Virus record (IMG/VR): IMGVR_UViG_3300021976_000050
Location: 1-33,221 of that record
Source: a virus
DNA: 33,221 bases
Direction: 5' to 3' (one strand)
In this document: positions 8,126-14,014 of the stretch, piece after piece
Layout of the letters: every line of letters starts with the position of its first letter
Numbering within the stretch: the first letter of the stretch is position 1
The notes under the pieces: model-generated
The model's input: the letters and a program-made list of their open reading frames with translations, nothing else
What the model was told of the DNA's origin: nothing
The model's database searches: none
Translations under genes and position numbers: made by a program

Positions 8126-8598
8126 AGCGAATGGTCTCCTTTGGGCTGCTTGGCGCGCCACGCCGCGCGATCCCGCGCCTCGTCGGCATCGGAGCCGAAC
8201 GCCAGCTCGGCACGAGCGAACGACGCGGCTTGTGCTTTCAGCTCTTCGTCAGTCGCGTGGCGCGGAGGTGGCGGCATGACGATGGCAGACCCGATACTAC
8301 CCGTGCTCGGCGGGGACACGCCATACAAGCGCGCATACGCCATCTGCAACTCGGCTGCGTCAACCTTGACGAATTCGCCCGGCTTGGCGGCTGCCAGCGC
8401 CTGCGCGAATGTCAGCTTCGAGGTGACACAACATGCCGCGTCCGCAATCGTGCTCATGCCGTTGAGCATGAACTTGTGCCGCTGCGATGGACTGTACAGT
8501 CCCTGCGCGGCAGCCATCCCCTCGTAATGCTCCACCAGCACACGCTTGGCAGCTTCGAGGCGGCGGTTGCGATACCAGGCTTTGAGCTTGCTGATCAT
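8122..8598 (-). CDS. Hypothetical helical protein
   Basis: This encodes 158 residues, starting MISKLKAWYRNRRLEAAKRV. It overlaps both neighbours by ATGA. It has a basic amphipathic N-terminus, a Cys-Cys pair (ADAACCVTSKL), a proline stretch (VMPPPPRHATDEE) and a charged helical end (DADEARDRAAWRAKQPKGDH). No family is recognised. It is the second gene of the operon that begins at the promoter near 8920. Confidence 0.7.
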   Translation of the reverse strand: MISKLKAWYRNRRLEAAKRVLVEHYEGMAAAQGLYSPSQRHKFMLNGMSTIADAACCVTSKLTFAQALAAAKPGEFVKVDAAELQMAYARLYGVSPPSTGSIGSAIVMPPPPRHATDEELKAQAASFARAELAFGSDADEARDRAAWRAKQPKGDHSL

Positions 8599-8801
8599 GA
8601 TTGCGTCTCCTTACTCCAATTCATGACAAGCGCCTGATACAGTTCTGCGGCGGTCTTGTCCGGGTACACAGCAGCGATAGCCTCAAGCACGAACCGAACT
8701 GTGTTACGGCAGCCGCTGCACGAACTGGCGCACTTCAATTCCGCGCCACCATCTTCGGTGCATACGATGCGCGCCAAGCTACCGAGGTCGACCGATACCA
8801 T
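8595..8801 (-). CDS. Small cysteine-rich hypothetical protein
   Basis: This encodes 68 residues with four cysteines in a cluster (IVCTEDGG, LKCASSCSGCRNTV; spacing C-x9-C-x3-C-x2-C), suggesting metal binding. The C-terminal half is helical (FVLEAIAAVYPDKTAAELYQ). It is the first gene after the strong promoter at 8895-8924 and couples to the next gene by ATGA. A small zinc-binding regulator is plausible but unproven. Confidence 0.7.
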   Translation of the reverse strand: MVSVDLGSLARIVCTEDGGAELKCASSCSGCRNTVRFVLEAIAAVYPDKTAAELYQALVMNWSKETQS

Positions 8802-8906
8802 CTTAGAACCCCTCTAATGTGCTGTTATCGTATAACGGCCATTATGGAACTAATGGGCCGATGTGCGACTATTGTGCCTTTCGACGTTAAGCACACCATA
8901 GGCACA
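8802..8906 (-). other. AT-rich leader between promoter and small-gene operon
   Basis: This gene-free 105 bp is more AT-rich than its surroundings. It contains the -10 end of the promoter and a second degenerate copy of the recurrent TTAGTGTGCC element in opposite orientation (CTATTGTGCC near 8871-8880). It also holds a short CGTTATACGATAACA-type palindrome on the minus strand. It looks like a 5' leader with regulator sites rather than coding sequence. Confidence 0.5.
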
Positions 8907-8924
8907 CTAAGCGGGCTTTGTCAA
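8895..8924 (-). promoter_or_regulatory. Sigma70-type promoter with TTAGTGTGCC element
   Basis: Reading on the minus strand, a perfect TTGACA (8919-8924) is followed by an 18-base spacer and TATGGT (8895-8900). The spacer contains TTAGTGTGCC (8901-8910). The -35 box lies inside the end of the upstream CDS. It would drive the small-gene, TerL, portal operon. The same architecture occurs at 18778-18807 and 23131-23159. Confidence 0.65.
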
Positions 8925-9209
8925 CTTCGCCGTCCAGAACTTTCCATCGGGGCCGCACAGCTCCTTGTTGCCCGAGCTGTGAACACGTACGTCCTGTCCG
9001 CGTTCGTAGTGAGCGGGAAAGCGATAGCTCATTGGCTTGCCTGCTACGCCCGTGACGAGATCAGGACCAGGCAGCGGCTCGACAATACGCATGCAGATCA
9101 ACGTACGCGCTTCAAGGTGCTCGCAGTCCTTGCAGAACTTTAGCGGCGTATCCTTCGCTGCGCTCTTCGCGACATCGAATGCTACTGCGGCCTCAACACT
9201 TGTCATCAT
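8907..9209 (-). CDS. Putative zinc-binding phage protein
   Basis: This encodes 100 residues from the ATG at 9209 (MMTSVEAAVAFDVAKSAAKD), with GAGGAG 8 bases upstream; it overlaps the TerS stop. It has CKDCEHL (about 27), a further cysteine in LICMRI and a C-terminal KELCGPDGKFW, together a likely four-cysteine metal site. The CGPDGKFW ending is typical of small phage proteins I have seen annotated as hypothetical. Function unknown. Confidence 0.75.
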   Translation of the reverse strand: MMTSVEAAVAFDVAKSAAKDTPLKFCKDCEHLEARTLICMRIVEPLPGPDLVTGVAGKPMSYRFPAHYERGQDVRVHSSGNKELCGPDGKFWTAKLTKPA

Positions 9210-9789
9210 CGTCAATCTCCTCGACCTCTTCAGCCACGACGTCGGTGATCAGCGGTGCAGCCTTTGTGCCGAGCAGCATCGCTCTCAGCTGCTCGCGCTG
9301 CTCGGGCGCCAGGTCGGCAATGCCGATCGTTGTGCTGTTGGCGATCGGCCCGCCGTTCGCACCGGTGTGCTCCAGCTCCTGGCGATCGCGCCACTTTCCA
9401 CGCTGGCGGTTCTTCAGCCAGAAGATCGCTGATCCAGTGTCAGGCGGATAATGCTCGACGTAAGCTTCCTTGATCACCGCGCCGACATCCTTGTCATAGA
9501 ACATCTTGATCGCGGGATGGCTGTACCCGTTCGCACGCTTGTACAAGCTCTGCGCAACAGTCGCATCCGCTTCGATCTTCCCTCTTTGTAGGGACTGCAC
9601 TAACTTCGGGTGCTTTCTTTGCCACAGGTAGAAAGTCTCAATGCTTATACCCCAGCACCCCGCGATCTCGACATCGGTAGCGCCGAGCAGTGCAAGCTTG
9701 AATGCCGAGTCGACATGCGAGGCCTGATAGCTGGTCGGCCGTCCAGGCTCGCCAAGCCTTACAGCTACTCGCTTCTTGGCCGCAGCCAT
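9193..9789 (-). CDS. terS: Terminase small subunit
   Basis: This encodes 198 residues. TerS recognises phage DNA and starts packaging with TerL. The N-terminus carries a helix-turn-helix (GATDVEIAGCWGISIETFYL, about 35-54) followed by WQRKHPKLVQSLQRGKIEAD and SLYKRANGYSHPAIKMF, a classic terS block. The region SAIFWLKNRQRGKWRDRQ (about 122) is also typical. The C-terminus is acidic (EEVEEIDDDDKC). The ATG at 9789 has an AGGG-type site upstream. It lies about 3 kb and eleven small genes upstream of terL on the same strand, an unusually long separation. Confidence 0.92.
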   Translation of the reverse strand: MAAAKKRVAVRLGEPGRPTSYQASHVDSAFKLALLGATDVEIAGCWGISIETFYLWQRKHPKLVQSLQRGKIEADATVAQSLYKRANGYSHPAIKMFYDKDVGAVIKEAYVEHYPPDTGSAIFWLKNRQRGKWRDRQELEHTGANGGPIANSTTIGIADLAPEQREQLRAMLLGTKAAPLITDVVAEEVEEIDDDDKC

Positions 9790-9920
9790 GCCAGCAACCC
9801 TATGAACACGATGATCGCCGGCACCATGGTCGGCGGATAGGCGATGATGAACAGGGAAATGACCGGCGAGCTGAACACCAGCGTCCAGCGCGCGTAGGTC
9901 CTGAGATCTTCGGCACTCAT
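9765..9920 (-). CDS. Small two-helix membrane protein
   Basis: This encodes 51 residues from the ATG at 9920 (MSAEDLRTYARWTLVFSSPV), with two hydrophobic stretches (WTLVFSSPVISLFIIAY and MVPAIIVFIGLLAW) and a basic end (LRPRSE). The ribosome-binding site is weak; a start at 9971 is possible but would overlap the preceding gene by 47 bases. It overlaps terS. Function unknown; a holin-like or envelope role cannot be excluded. Confidence 0.55.
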   Translation of the reverse strand: MSAEDLRTYARWTLVFSSPVISLFIIAYPPTMVPAIIVFIGLLAWLRPRSE

Positions 9921-9924
9921 GCGA

Positions 9925-10116
9925 TCAGCCGAGCTTTCCAGTATCCTTGGGACCAAGCGGATCGAAATCAATTCGATCCTTGGCCGCCCAGCCCGCGCCC
10001 AGCGCGAACGACAGCGACATGCCGATCCAGGCCGTCAGCCAGACCGGGCCATATCCCCCGACCAGGCACACCATGCTGGCGGTCACGCCCAGCATCAACA
10101 GCACGAAACCAATCAT
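9925..10116 (-). CDS. Small membrane protein
   Basis: This encodes 63 residues, MIGFVLLMLGVTASMVCLVG then a second hydrophobic segment (PVWLTAWIGMSLSFALGAGW) and a charged tail (KDRIDFDPLGPKDTGKLG). Two membrane spans are likely. It overlaps the upstream stop as ATGA. It forms a pair with the next membrane protein. Function unknown. Confidence 0.65.
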   Translation of the reverse strand: MIGFVLLMLGVTASMVCLVGGYGPVWLTAWIGMSLSFALGAGWAAKDRIDFDPLGPKDTGKLG

Positions 10117-10358
10117 TGCCCTGCCTCCTGCGCTGCATCTCGCAACGCAATCGCGCTATACGGATTGAGCGGCCGCTCGTTGCCGTGCAAATGCAGCTCT
10201 ACGTCATCCAGGACAGCGGACAATTTCAACATGAGCTTGCGCTCTCGGCCGCGAGCAAGAATTGCGCGACAAGTCACGACACGAAGTTCGAATGCGAGCT
10301 GCCTGATCTCGGCCAACCGAGCCTCGTACTCCATCTTCTGCGCTGCATTAGCCGGCAT
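10113..10358 (-). CDS. Small helical hypothetical protein
   Basis: This encodes 81 residues from the ATG at 10358 (MPANAAQKMEYEARLAEIRQ), with AGGAG 8 bases upstream; it overlaps the regulator gene by 11 bases. It is mostly helical, Arg/Leu/Glu-rich, with one cysteine. No domain is recognised. It is co-transcribed with the Cro-like gene, so it may be part of the same control circuit, by position only. Confidence 0.65.
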   Translation of the reverse strand: MPANAAQKMEYEARLAEIRQLAFELRVVTCRAILARGRERKLMLKLSAVLDDVELHLHGNERPLNPYSAIALRDAAQEAGQ

Positions 10359-10608
10359 CGACAGTCTCCTCGGGTGCGCTCCAGGATACGCCCAGCATCT
10401 CGGCGCCGTGCTTGGCATGAAGCATGAAATCCAGCATTCGAATGACGCTGGCGGGGACCGGCGACCGGCCACTCAGCCAGCGATACAACGTCGCCTCGCT
10501 GACGCCCGCAAGGCGTGCCGCCTCGACGTTCGTGATATCGAGCGTCTCAAGCAACTGCTCGAGCCGCTCGGGCGTCAGGATCGGAAGTGGTACAAAATTC
10601 CACGACAT
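10348..10608 (-). CDS. Cro/XRE-like helix-turn-helix regulator
   Basis: This encodes 86 residues from the ATG at 10608. A helix-turn-helix is clear: TNVEAARLAGVSEATLYRWL (about 26-45), then SGRSPVPASVIRMLDFML, the usual pattern of small phage repressors of the XRE/YdaS class. The tail (HAKHGAEMLGVSWSAPEETV) may dimerise. A TTGACA box and a 7-bp inverted repeat lie directly upstream (10618-10644), so autoregulation is likely. It is the first gene of the leftward packaging region and adjoins the candidate origin. Confidence 0.8.
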   Translation of the reverse strand: MSWNFVPLPILTPERLEQLLETLDITNVEAARLAGVSEATLYRWLSGRSPVPASVIRMLDFMLHAKHGAEMLGVSWSAPEETVDAG

Positions 10609-10617
10609 AGGAGGTAC

Positions 10618-10644
10618 CCTCTCAAAATGAGAGGTGCTTGTCAA
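10618..10644 (-). promoter_or_regulatory. Putative promoter/operator of the Cro-like gene
   Basis: On the minus strand a perfect TTGACA (10639-10644) is followed within the spacer by a palindrome CCTCTCA-TTT-TGAGAGG (10618-10634). The palindrome sits between the -35 box and the start codon, the expected place for a repressor operator. No good -10 hexamer is visible, so the promoter itself is less certain than the inverted repeat. Confidence 0.5.
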
Positions 10645-10680
10645 CACCGCCCGACGCGCCTCGGCAGGCTGCCAGAGCCT

Positions 10681-10970
10681 AAAAAAGACCCGCGTGACAG
10701 TGTGACAACCGCGTCACGTCGTTTGTCACGGAAATCCGCCGCAATATCAAGGGCTTGACCCCCAAATGAGCCGGCGTGACACTGAGCGCGTTATCCGTTT
10801 CACCGACGTAATATACCTACTTACTATACGTCTATTATTTTTATAGATCTTATACCTAGTTATTAGATGTCACTTAGACACTGTTAATAGCTAACTTGTT
10901 GATTTTTTAACAGTTTTTCGAGTGACAAAGAAGGTGACAAACGCCAGCGTTTGTCACCTTTGTCACCTTT
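10681..10970. other. Candidate replication origin: GTGACA/TGTCAC cluster with AT-rich core
   Basis: No gene fits here. GTGACA or its complement occurs at 10694, 10702, 10724, 10776, 10869, 10922, 10934, 10952 and 10961: nine hits where about 0.1 would be expected by chance. Between 10795 and 10920 the sequence is strikingly AT-rich (TTACTATACGTCTATTATTT, TTATACCTAGTTATTAGATG), unlike the GC-rich genome. Iterated binding motifs beside an AT-rich melting region and next to primase-helicase genes are what an iteron-type phage origin looks like. It could instead be a regulatory region. Confidence 0.5.
10931..10960. repeat. Perfect 14-bp inverted repeat
   Basis: AAGGTGACAAACGC (10931-10944) and its exact complement (10947-10960) are separated by CA. 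Flanking GTGACAAAG and TGTCACC extend the symmetry imperfectly. It starts 24 bases beyond the helicase stop. The plus strand continues into CTTTTT, so it could act as a terminator in that direction, or as a dyad binding site within the candidate origin. Confidence 0.7.
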
Positions 10971-10984
10971 TTCGGCCTCGGCCG

Positions 10985-12028
10985 CTACTTCCGACCGCCG
11001 TCCAGCACCTTCAAGTTCTGTAACTGCCCTAGCGACATCGCGGGTCCGAGAGGCGGCAACAGCCACCCGCGCTTGCTGCTGGTCCTGGTTTTGGTGAAAC
11101 CTTCCCGCCCAAGCGTCGCACTAAGGTCGTTGTAGAGCGAGGGATATCCTCTCACATTGTAATTTTGCGCGATCTCCTTGACGGTAAGAACTTGCCATGT
11201 GAGCGCGTCAGTATGTTGGTTTCGGCGCGCCAGAATATCGTCCACCGCCAGGCTGACGTCAGTTTCGATCCTGTGCTCGACGGCGAACCTTTGGTGCAAC
11301 GTCTGCTCGATGCCGGGCTGCAGCCAGTACGGTTCGCCCGCATCGCGCAGCGCTTTGACCTCGGCCCACAGCTGTTGCCGGTCGAATCGCTCGAGCGCCG
11401 CAAAGTCCACCGCAGCAACCGCCAGCGGCCAGTAGCGCCGGTCGCTGGTTACGTCCTTGAGGAACCCCGTCGGATTGACCGATGCGCCGAAGATGGTACC
11501 TCGCGGCCGTGAAATATCCCGCGTGCCGTAGGGCGGCCGGTAGGTGTCGATCGGCGCAGTCAGGAAATTCTTGAGCGCCGCATCTGCCGACTTGGCGAAC
11601 GAACCGTCGAGCTCGCCGATCTCGGTGATCGGCGTGCTGGTCACCCGGCTGACCACGTCGCGTTCGCTGCCGTGGTCGAATTTAAGGCTTTTGCCGATCG
11701 CAACCCACGGCGCAGGCAACAGACGTTCGATCCACTTGCTCTTACCCAGGCCAGTCGCGCCCTGGAGGATGAGCATGTAGCCGACATCGACCGCGGCGCC
11801 GTCGAGCTTCCAGTTCCACATCGCTGCAGCGCCCTGGATCAACCATCGTCTGATCGCGATCCGTTTCCATTGTTCGGCGTCAGACGCAGAATCCTGCATG
11901 GTGATAGTCCGATAGACTTCACCCAGCCGGCTGACCCCATCCCAGGGCCTCGACAGGATCCAATCGCAAACCGGGCTGTACGGCCGGTCCAACGCCCGGT
12001 TGATCAGGGCCTGCATGATGTCGCGCAT
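10985..12028 (-). CDS. VapE/VirE-like replicative helicase (C-terminal part of primase-helicase)
   Basis: This encodes 347 residues. The Walker A is GYMLILQGATGLGKSKWIER (about 83-102), and SKLFDHGSERDV-type and TEIGELDGSF segments follow as in virulence-associated protein E/phage DUF5906-like ATPases. The sensor-like block PRGTIFGASVNPTGFLKD and DRRYWPL match the family. The N-terminus (MQALINRALDRPYSPVCDWI, LSRPWDGVSRL) is the usual lead-in of this family and normally continues from an N-terminal domain. The ATG at 12028 has no Shine-Dalgarno and lies 110 bases inside the upstream gene. This suggests a split or frameshifted gene. The role is unwinding at the phage origin. Confidence 0.85.
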   Translation of the reverse strand: MRDIMQALINRALDRPYSPVCDWILSRPWDGVSRLGEVYRTITMQDSASDAEQWKRIAIRRWLIQGAAAMWNWKLDGAAVDVGYMLILQGATGLGKSKWIERLLPAPWVAIGKSLKFDHGSERDVVSRVTSTPITEIGELDGSFAKSADAALKNFLTAPIDTYRPPYGTRDISRPRGTIFGASVNPTGFLKDVTSDRRYWPLAVAAVDFAALERFDRQQLWAEVKALRDAGEPYWLQPGIEQTLHQRFAVEHRIETDVSLAVDDILARRNQHTDALTWQVLTVKEIAQNYNVRGYPSLYNDLSATLGREGFTKTRTSSKRGWLLPPLGPAMSLGQLQNLKVLDGGRK

Positions 12029-13376
12029 GGATCAGGACATCGGTGCCGGCGTCGGTCTTGTCGGCCAGCCCGTCATACTCGGGCGCTGCAGCGAAATTGC
12101 CCTCGACCTTGGCCGACAGGACGTTCCAGCGCGCCGTCATGCCGACCAGGTTCATCACCGCATGCACTCGCGGCGCTGTCGTGGTCTGCCCCCGCGCCAC
12201 ATTGCCGCCGGCCGTAGTGTCGGGGTCCGGCAGCAGGCTAGGGTCGAGATAGACCTCGCGTAGCTTGTCCGCCAAGGCCTGCGCGGGGCTCAGGGAGCCG
12301 TTATCGACTTTCTCGGTAGCGAACATCGTTCCGGCAGCGGCTTGCGCTTGCAGGGTCGCCCAATGCCTGCTTAAATCGGCATCGGCGACAGTGTTTTGGT
12401 CAGCGCTGCCGTTATCCTTTGCAAGTGAACCTCCCGGCGCCGTCGTTAGATCCAATCCGAGGGCGGCGCCGAGACGGTTCCCGAGATCCGCTACCCGCTC
12501 GCGGCTGACGACGCCGAGATCCGCCGCGGGGTCCTGCTCGGTCATCCAGGCCTTGAGCGCCGTCGTCTTGCGATCGGCACAGTGCCCATGAAGGCAGGCA
12601 AAGGCACCCGGGTTGCCGGGCAGGTAGTCCGTGCCGTGATCGACCTCGCCGCTATGCTCAGCCTCCCAAGGGCAGTGGATCGCGTACCAGCCGCGGGGGT
12701 TCGGGCCCGAGATCACCAGCCCCCGCGCCACCAGCCACTCGAACACCGGGTCGACTTCCCCATCAGCCAGGCCGGCCGGCGCCCCCACCGGCAACGCCGG
12801 CGTATCCGACGGAGTGACCCCGAAAGCCAGCGCGAGCTCGCTGAAGGTCCAGCGCCGCTCGGGGTGCCATTCGACCAGCACCGCGTGCCACGGCTTGCCA
12901 CCGTTCGCCGACACGATCTCGGGCTTGTCGTTGAGCGAGCCGGGCAGGCGCATGATGCGGTCGGCGCGCCGGCTGCCCTTGTCGGTGTAGCCGGCCTGGG
13001 CCAGCGCCTCGATCAGCGCGGCCGCGCGCGCCGGCTCGACGGGCCCCTTGAACAGGTACCCCCAGTGCCAGTTGGACGGTGACGTCTCCATCTTGTAGCT
13101 CGGCGTCGGAAATCCCGCGGCGACGGAAAAGGGTATCTTGGTGCCGATGTCATCAAGCACCACCAGTCGCGTCTCGACCAGATCTTCGGTCCGCCTGTGC
13201 AGCACGCGCTGGCGCGGGATGTCGATGACGGTGCTGATGCAGAAGTACGCCTTGCCGGCCGGCACCGGCTCGCCGGGTTTCCAGCGCCTCGATTGGAACC
13301 CTTCCTCAGCGTTCGCCGTTACAGGGGCGCCGTTGCATTTTTCGAAAATAGTGGATAGGAAAGTGTTCGCGTCCAT
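11919..13376 (-). CDS. RepB-like primase (N-terminal part of primase-helicase)
   Basis: This frame is 485 residues from the ATG at 13376, with AGGAG 8 bases upstream. It resembles RepB-like archaeo-eukaryotic primases of phages: VVLDDIGTKIP (about 70), SYKMETSPSNWHWGYLF (about 95) and RIMRLPGSLNDKP (about 140). A cysteine/histidine region (AIHCPWEAEHSG, AFACLHGHCADRK, about 240-275) may bind zinc or belong to the PriCT-type linker. After LADKTDAGTDVLI the last 36 codons (HARHHAGPDQPGVGPAVQPG) look like out-of-frame helicase sequence. The true protein therefore probably continues in the helicase frame. Confidence 0.8.
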   Translation of the reverse strand: MDANTFLSTIFEKCNGAPVTANAEEGFQSRRWKPGEPVPAGKAYFCISTVIDIPRQRVLHRRTEDLVETRLVVLDDIGTKIPFSVAAGFPTPSYKMETSPSNWHWGYLFKGPVEPARAAALIEALAQAGYTDKGSRRADRIMRLPGSLNDKPEIVSANGGKPWHAVLVEWHPERRWTFSELALAFGVTPSDTPALPVGAPAGLADGEVDPVFEWLVARGLVISGPNPRGWYAIHCPWEAEHSGEVDHGTDYLPGNPGAFACLHGHCADRKTTALKAWMTEQDPAADLGVVSRERVADLGNRLGAALGLDLTTAPGGSLAKDNGSADQNTVADADLSRHWATLQAQAAAGTMFATEKVDNGSLSPAQALADKLREVYLDPSLLPDPDTTAGGNVARGQTTTAPRVHAVMNLVGMTARWNVLSAKVEGNFAAAPEYDGLADKTDAGTDVLIHARHHAGPDQPGVGPAVQPGLRLDPVEALGWGQPAG

Positions 13377-13444
13377 AGGTAGTGCTCCTAACACTGCTGA
13401 GTGGATTACGATCTGCGTGCGCCGCCCGCCGCCGATCGTGCCAA

Positions 13445-13470
13445 CGCCCGCCGGTTCAGTCCGGCGGGCG
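13445..13470. repeat. GC-rich hairpin, possible plus-strand terminator
   Basis: CGCCCGCCGG and CCGGCGGGCG form a perfect 10-bp stem with a six-base loop (TTCAGT). On the plus strand it is followed by TTTCTCTTT, resembling an intrinsic terminator; on the minus strand it is followed by TTGGCACG, which does not. It lies in the gap before the primase start, so on the coding strand it would be a leader hairpin. Confidence 0.5.
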
Positions 13471-13503
13471 TTTCTCTTTCATGACATGCGGGGAGCGGGG
13501 CGG

Positions 13504-13584
13504 TCAACGCGGTCGCGGCACCGCCGCCCAGATGACCCACGGGGCTGGCGTCGTGCGCGCTATGTCTAGCGTCGTCATGGTCAT
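13504..13584 (-). CDS. Possible 26-residue peptide sharing its start with the preceding gene
   Basis: An ATG at 13584 opens MTMTTLDIARTTPAPWVIWA ending in PRPR. The preceding gene's stop overlaps this ATG as ATGA, and GGCAGG lies upstream. Its first seven codons are identical in DNA to those of the gene at 13778, part of a 22-bp direct repeat. It may be a remnant of a duplicated gene or a real mini-gene. Confidence is low because the rest has no recognisable character. Confidence 0.35.
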   Translation of the reverse strand: MTMTTLDIARTTPAPWVIWAAVPRPR

Positions 13585-13585
13585 T
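13564..13585 (-). repeat. 22-bp direct repeat of a translation start, copy 1
   Basis: The 22 bases GTCTAGCGTCGTCATGGTCATT (in two parts: GTCTAGCGTCGT then CATGGTCATT) are identical to those at 13758-13779. Both cover a start codon and the first codons (MTMTTLD) of a minus-strand ORF. The copies are 194 bp apart, consistent with tandem gene duplication followed by decay of this copy. Confidence 0.8.
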
Positions 13586-13778
13586 TTCTTGCCTGCCTTT
13601 CGTTGATGACGCGGAGCCGCTTGAGGATGACCGAGGCGCGGCGGAGTGCCTGCAGCTCGGTGAGGGCGCATTCAATCAGCCGCCACGTATGCGGGTGCAG
13701 TGGCTCGTCCGGGTCGACGCCCCCAAGGATCGCCGCCAGTTCTTCGTCGCTCACGCGGTCTAGCGTCGTCATGGTCAT
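13581..13778 (-). CDS. Small hypothetical protein
   Basis: This encodes 65 residues from the ATG at 13778 (MTMTTLDRVSDEELAAILGG), with GAGGGA upstream and an ATGA overlap with the previous stop. Helical motifs (LIECALTELQALRRASVILK) suggest a small helical bundle. Similar sequences occur as unannotated small phage proteins. The first codons are duplicated in the next mini-ORF. Function unknown. Confidence 0.7.
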   Translation of the reverse strand: MTMTTLDRVSDEELAAILGGVDPDEPLHPHTWRLIECALTELQALRRASVILKRLRVINERQARK

Positions 13779-13779
13779 T
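13758..13779 (-). repeat. 22-bp direct repeat of a translation start, copy 2
   Basis: This is the second copy of the repeat described at 13564-13585. It covers the start codon and first codons of the 65-residue gene, which keeps a full reading frame. Confidence 0.8.
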
Positions 13780-13978
13780 GGTCTTCCCTCTCGTGTTGGC
13801 GGCAGAACAAGGCTCCAAGCCCGTGTCCAGCTTTCCTCTTGCATCTCATCAAATGCACCGAGCGGCCGGCGAATGCCGCGCAACGGCCGGCCGTCCATGG
13901 CTTACTCTCATGGTCTTCGATGAAGCACTCGTAGTGGCGCTCCTTGATCCTTTGAATCTTCTCGTCTCTCTCACTCAT
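13775..13978 (-). CDS. Small hypothetical protein, possible metal site
   Basis: This encodes 67 residues, MSERDEKIQRIKERHYECFI onward. Cysteines and histidines recur (RHYECF, AGRCAAF, HLMRCKRKAGHG, LFCRQHERED), compatible with a small zinc-binding domain. It is basic overall and could contact nucleic acid. The ATG at 13978 has only a weak AAGG upstream. Function unknown. Confidence 0.65.
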   Translation of the reverse strand: MSERDEKIQRIKERHYECFIEDHESKPWTAGRCAAFAGRSVHLMRCKRKAGHGLGALFCRQHEREDQ

Positions 13979-13983
13979 GGGTT

Positions 13984-14014
13984 GGGCCTTGGAGGTTTGG
14001 GTTTGGGTTTGGGG
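13984..14014 (+). other. G-rich TTTGGG repeat, G-quadruplex candidate
   Basis: On the plus strand four G-tracts occur at 13984-13986, 13999-14001, 14005-14007 and 14011-14014, the last three separated by TTT (GGTTTGGGTTTGGGTTTGGG). It fills the 36-bp gap between the methyltransferase stop and the next gene. Because coding is on the other strand, the transcript would carry the C-rich version; any quadruplex would form in DNA. Confidence 0.5.

Noticed and set aside
10694-10966. The GTGACA/TGTCAC cluster as a CRISPR array
   Set aside because: The units are six bases with irregular spacing and mixed orientation, and there are no repeat-spacer units or cas genes.
13564-13778. Similarity of MTMTTLD to the lacZ alpha start (MTMIT), suggesting vector contamination
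   Set aside because: Only a few residues match, the DNA after the start is unrelated to lacZ, and the flanks are phage genes.
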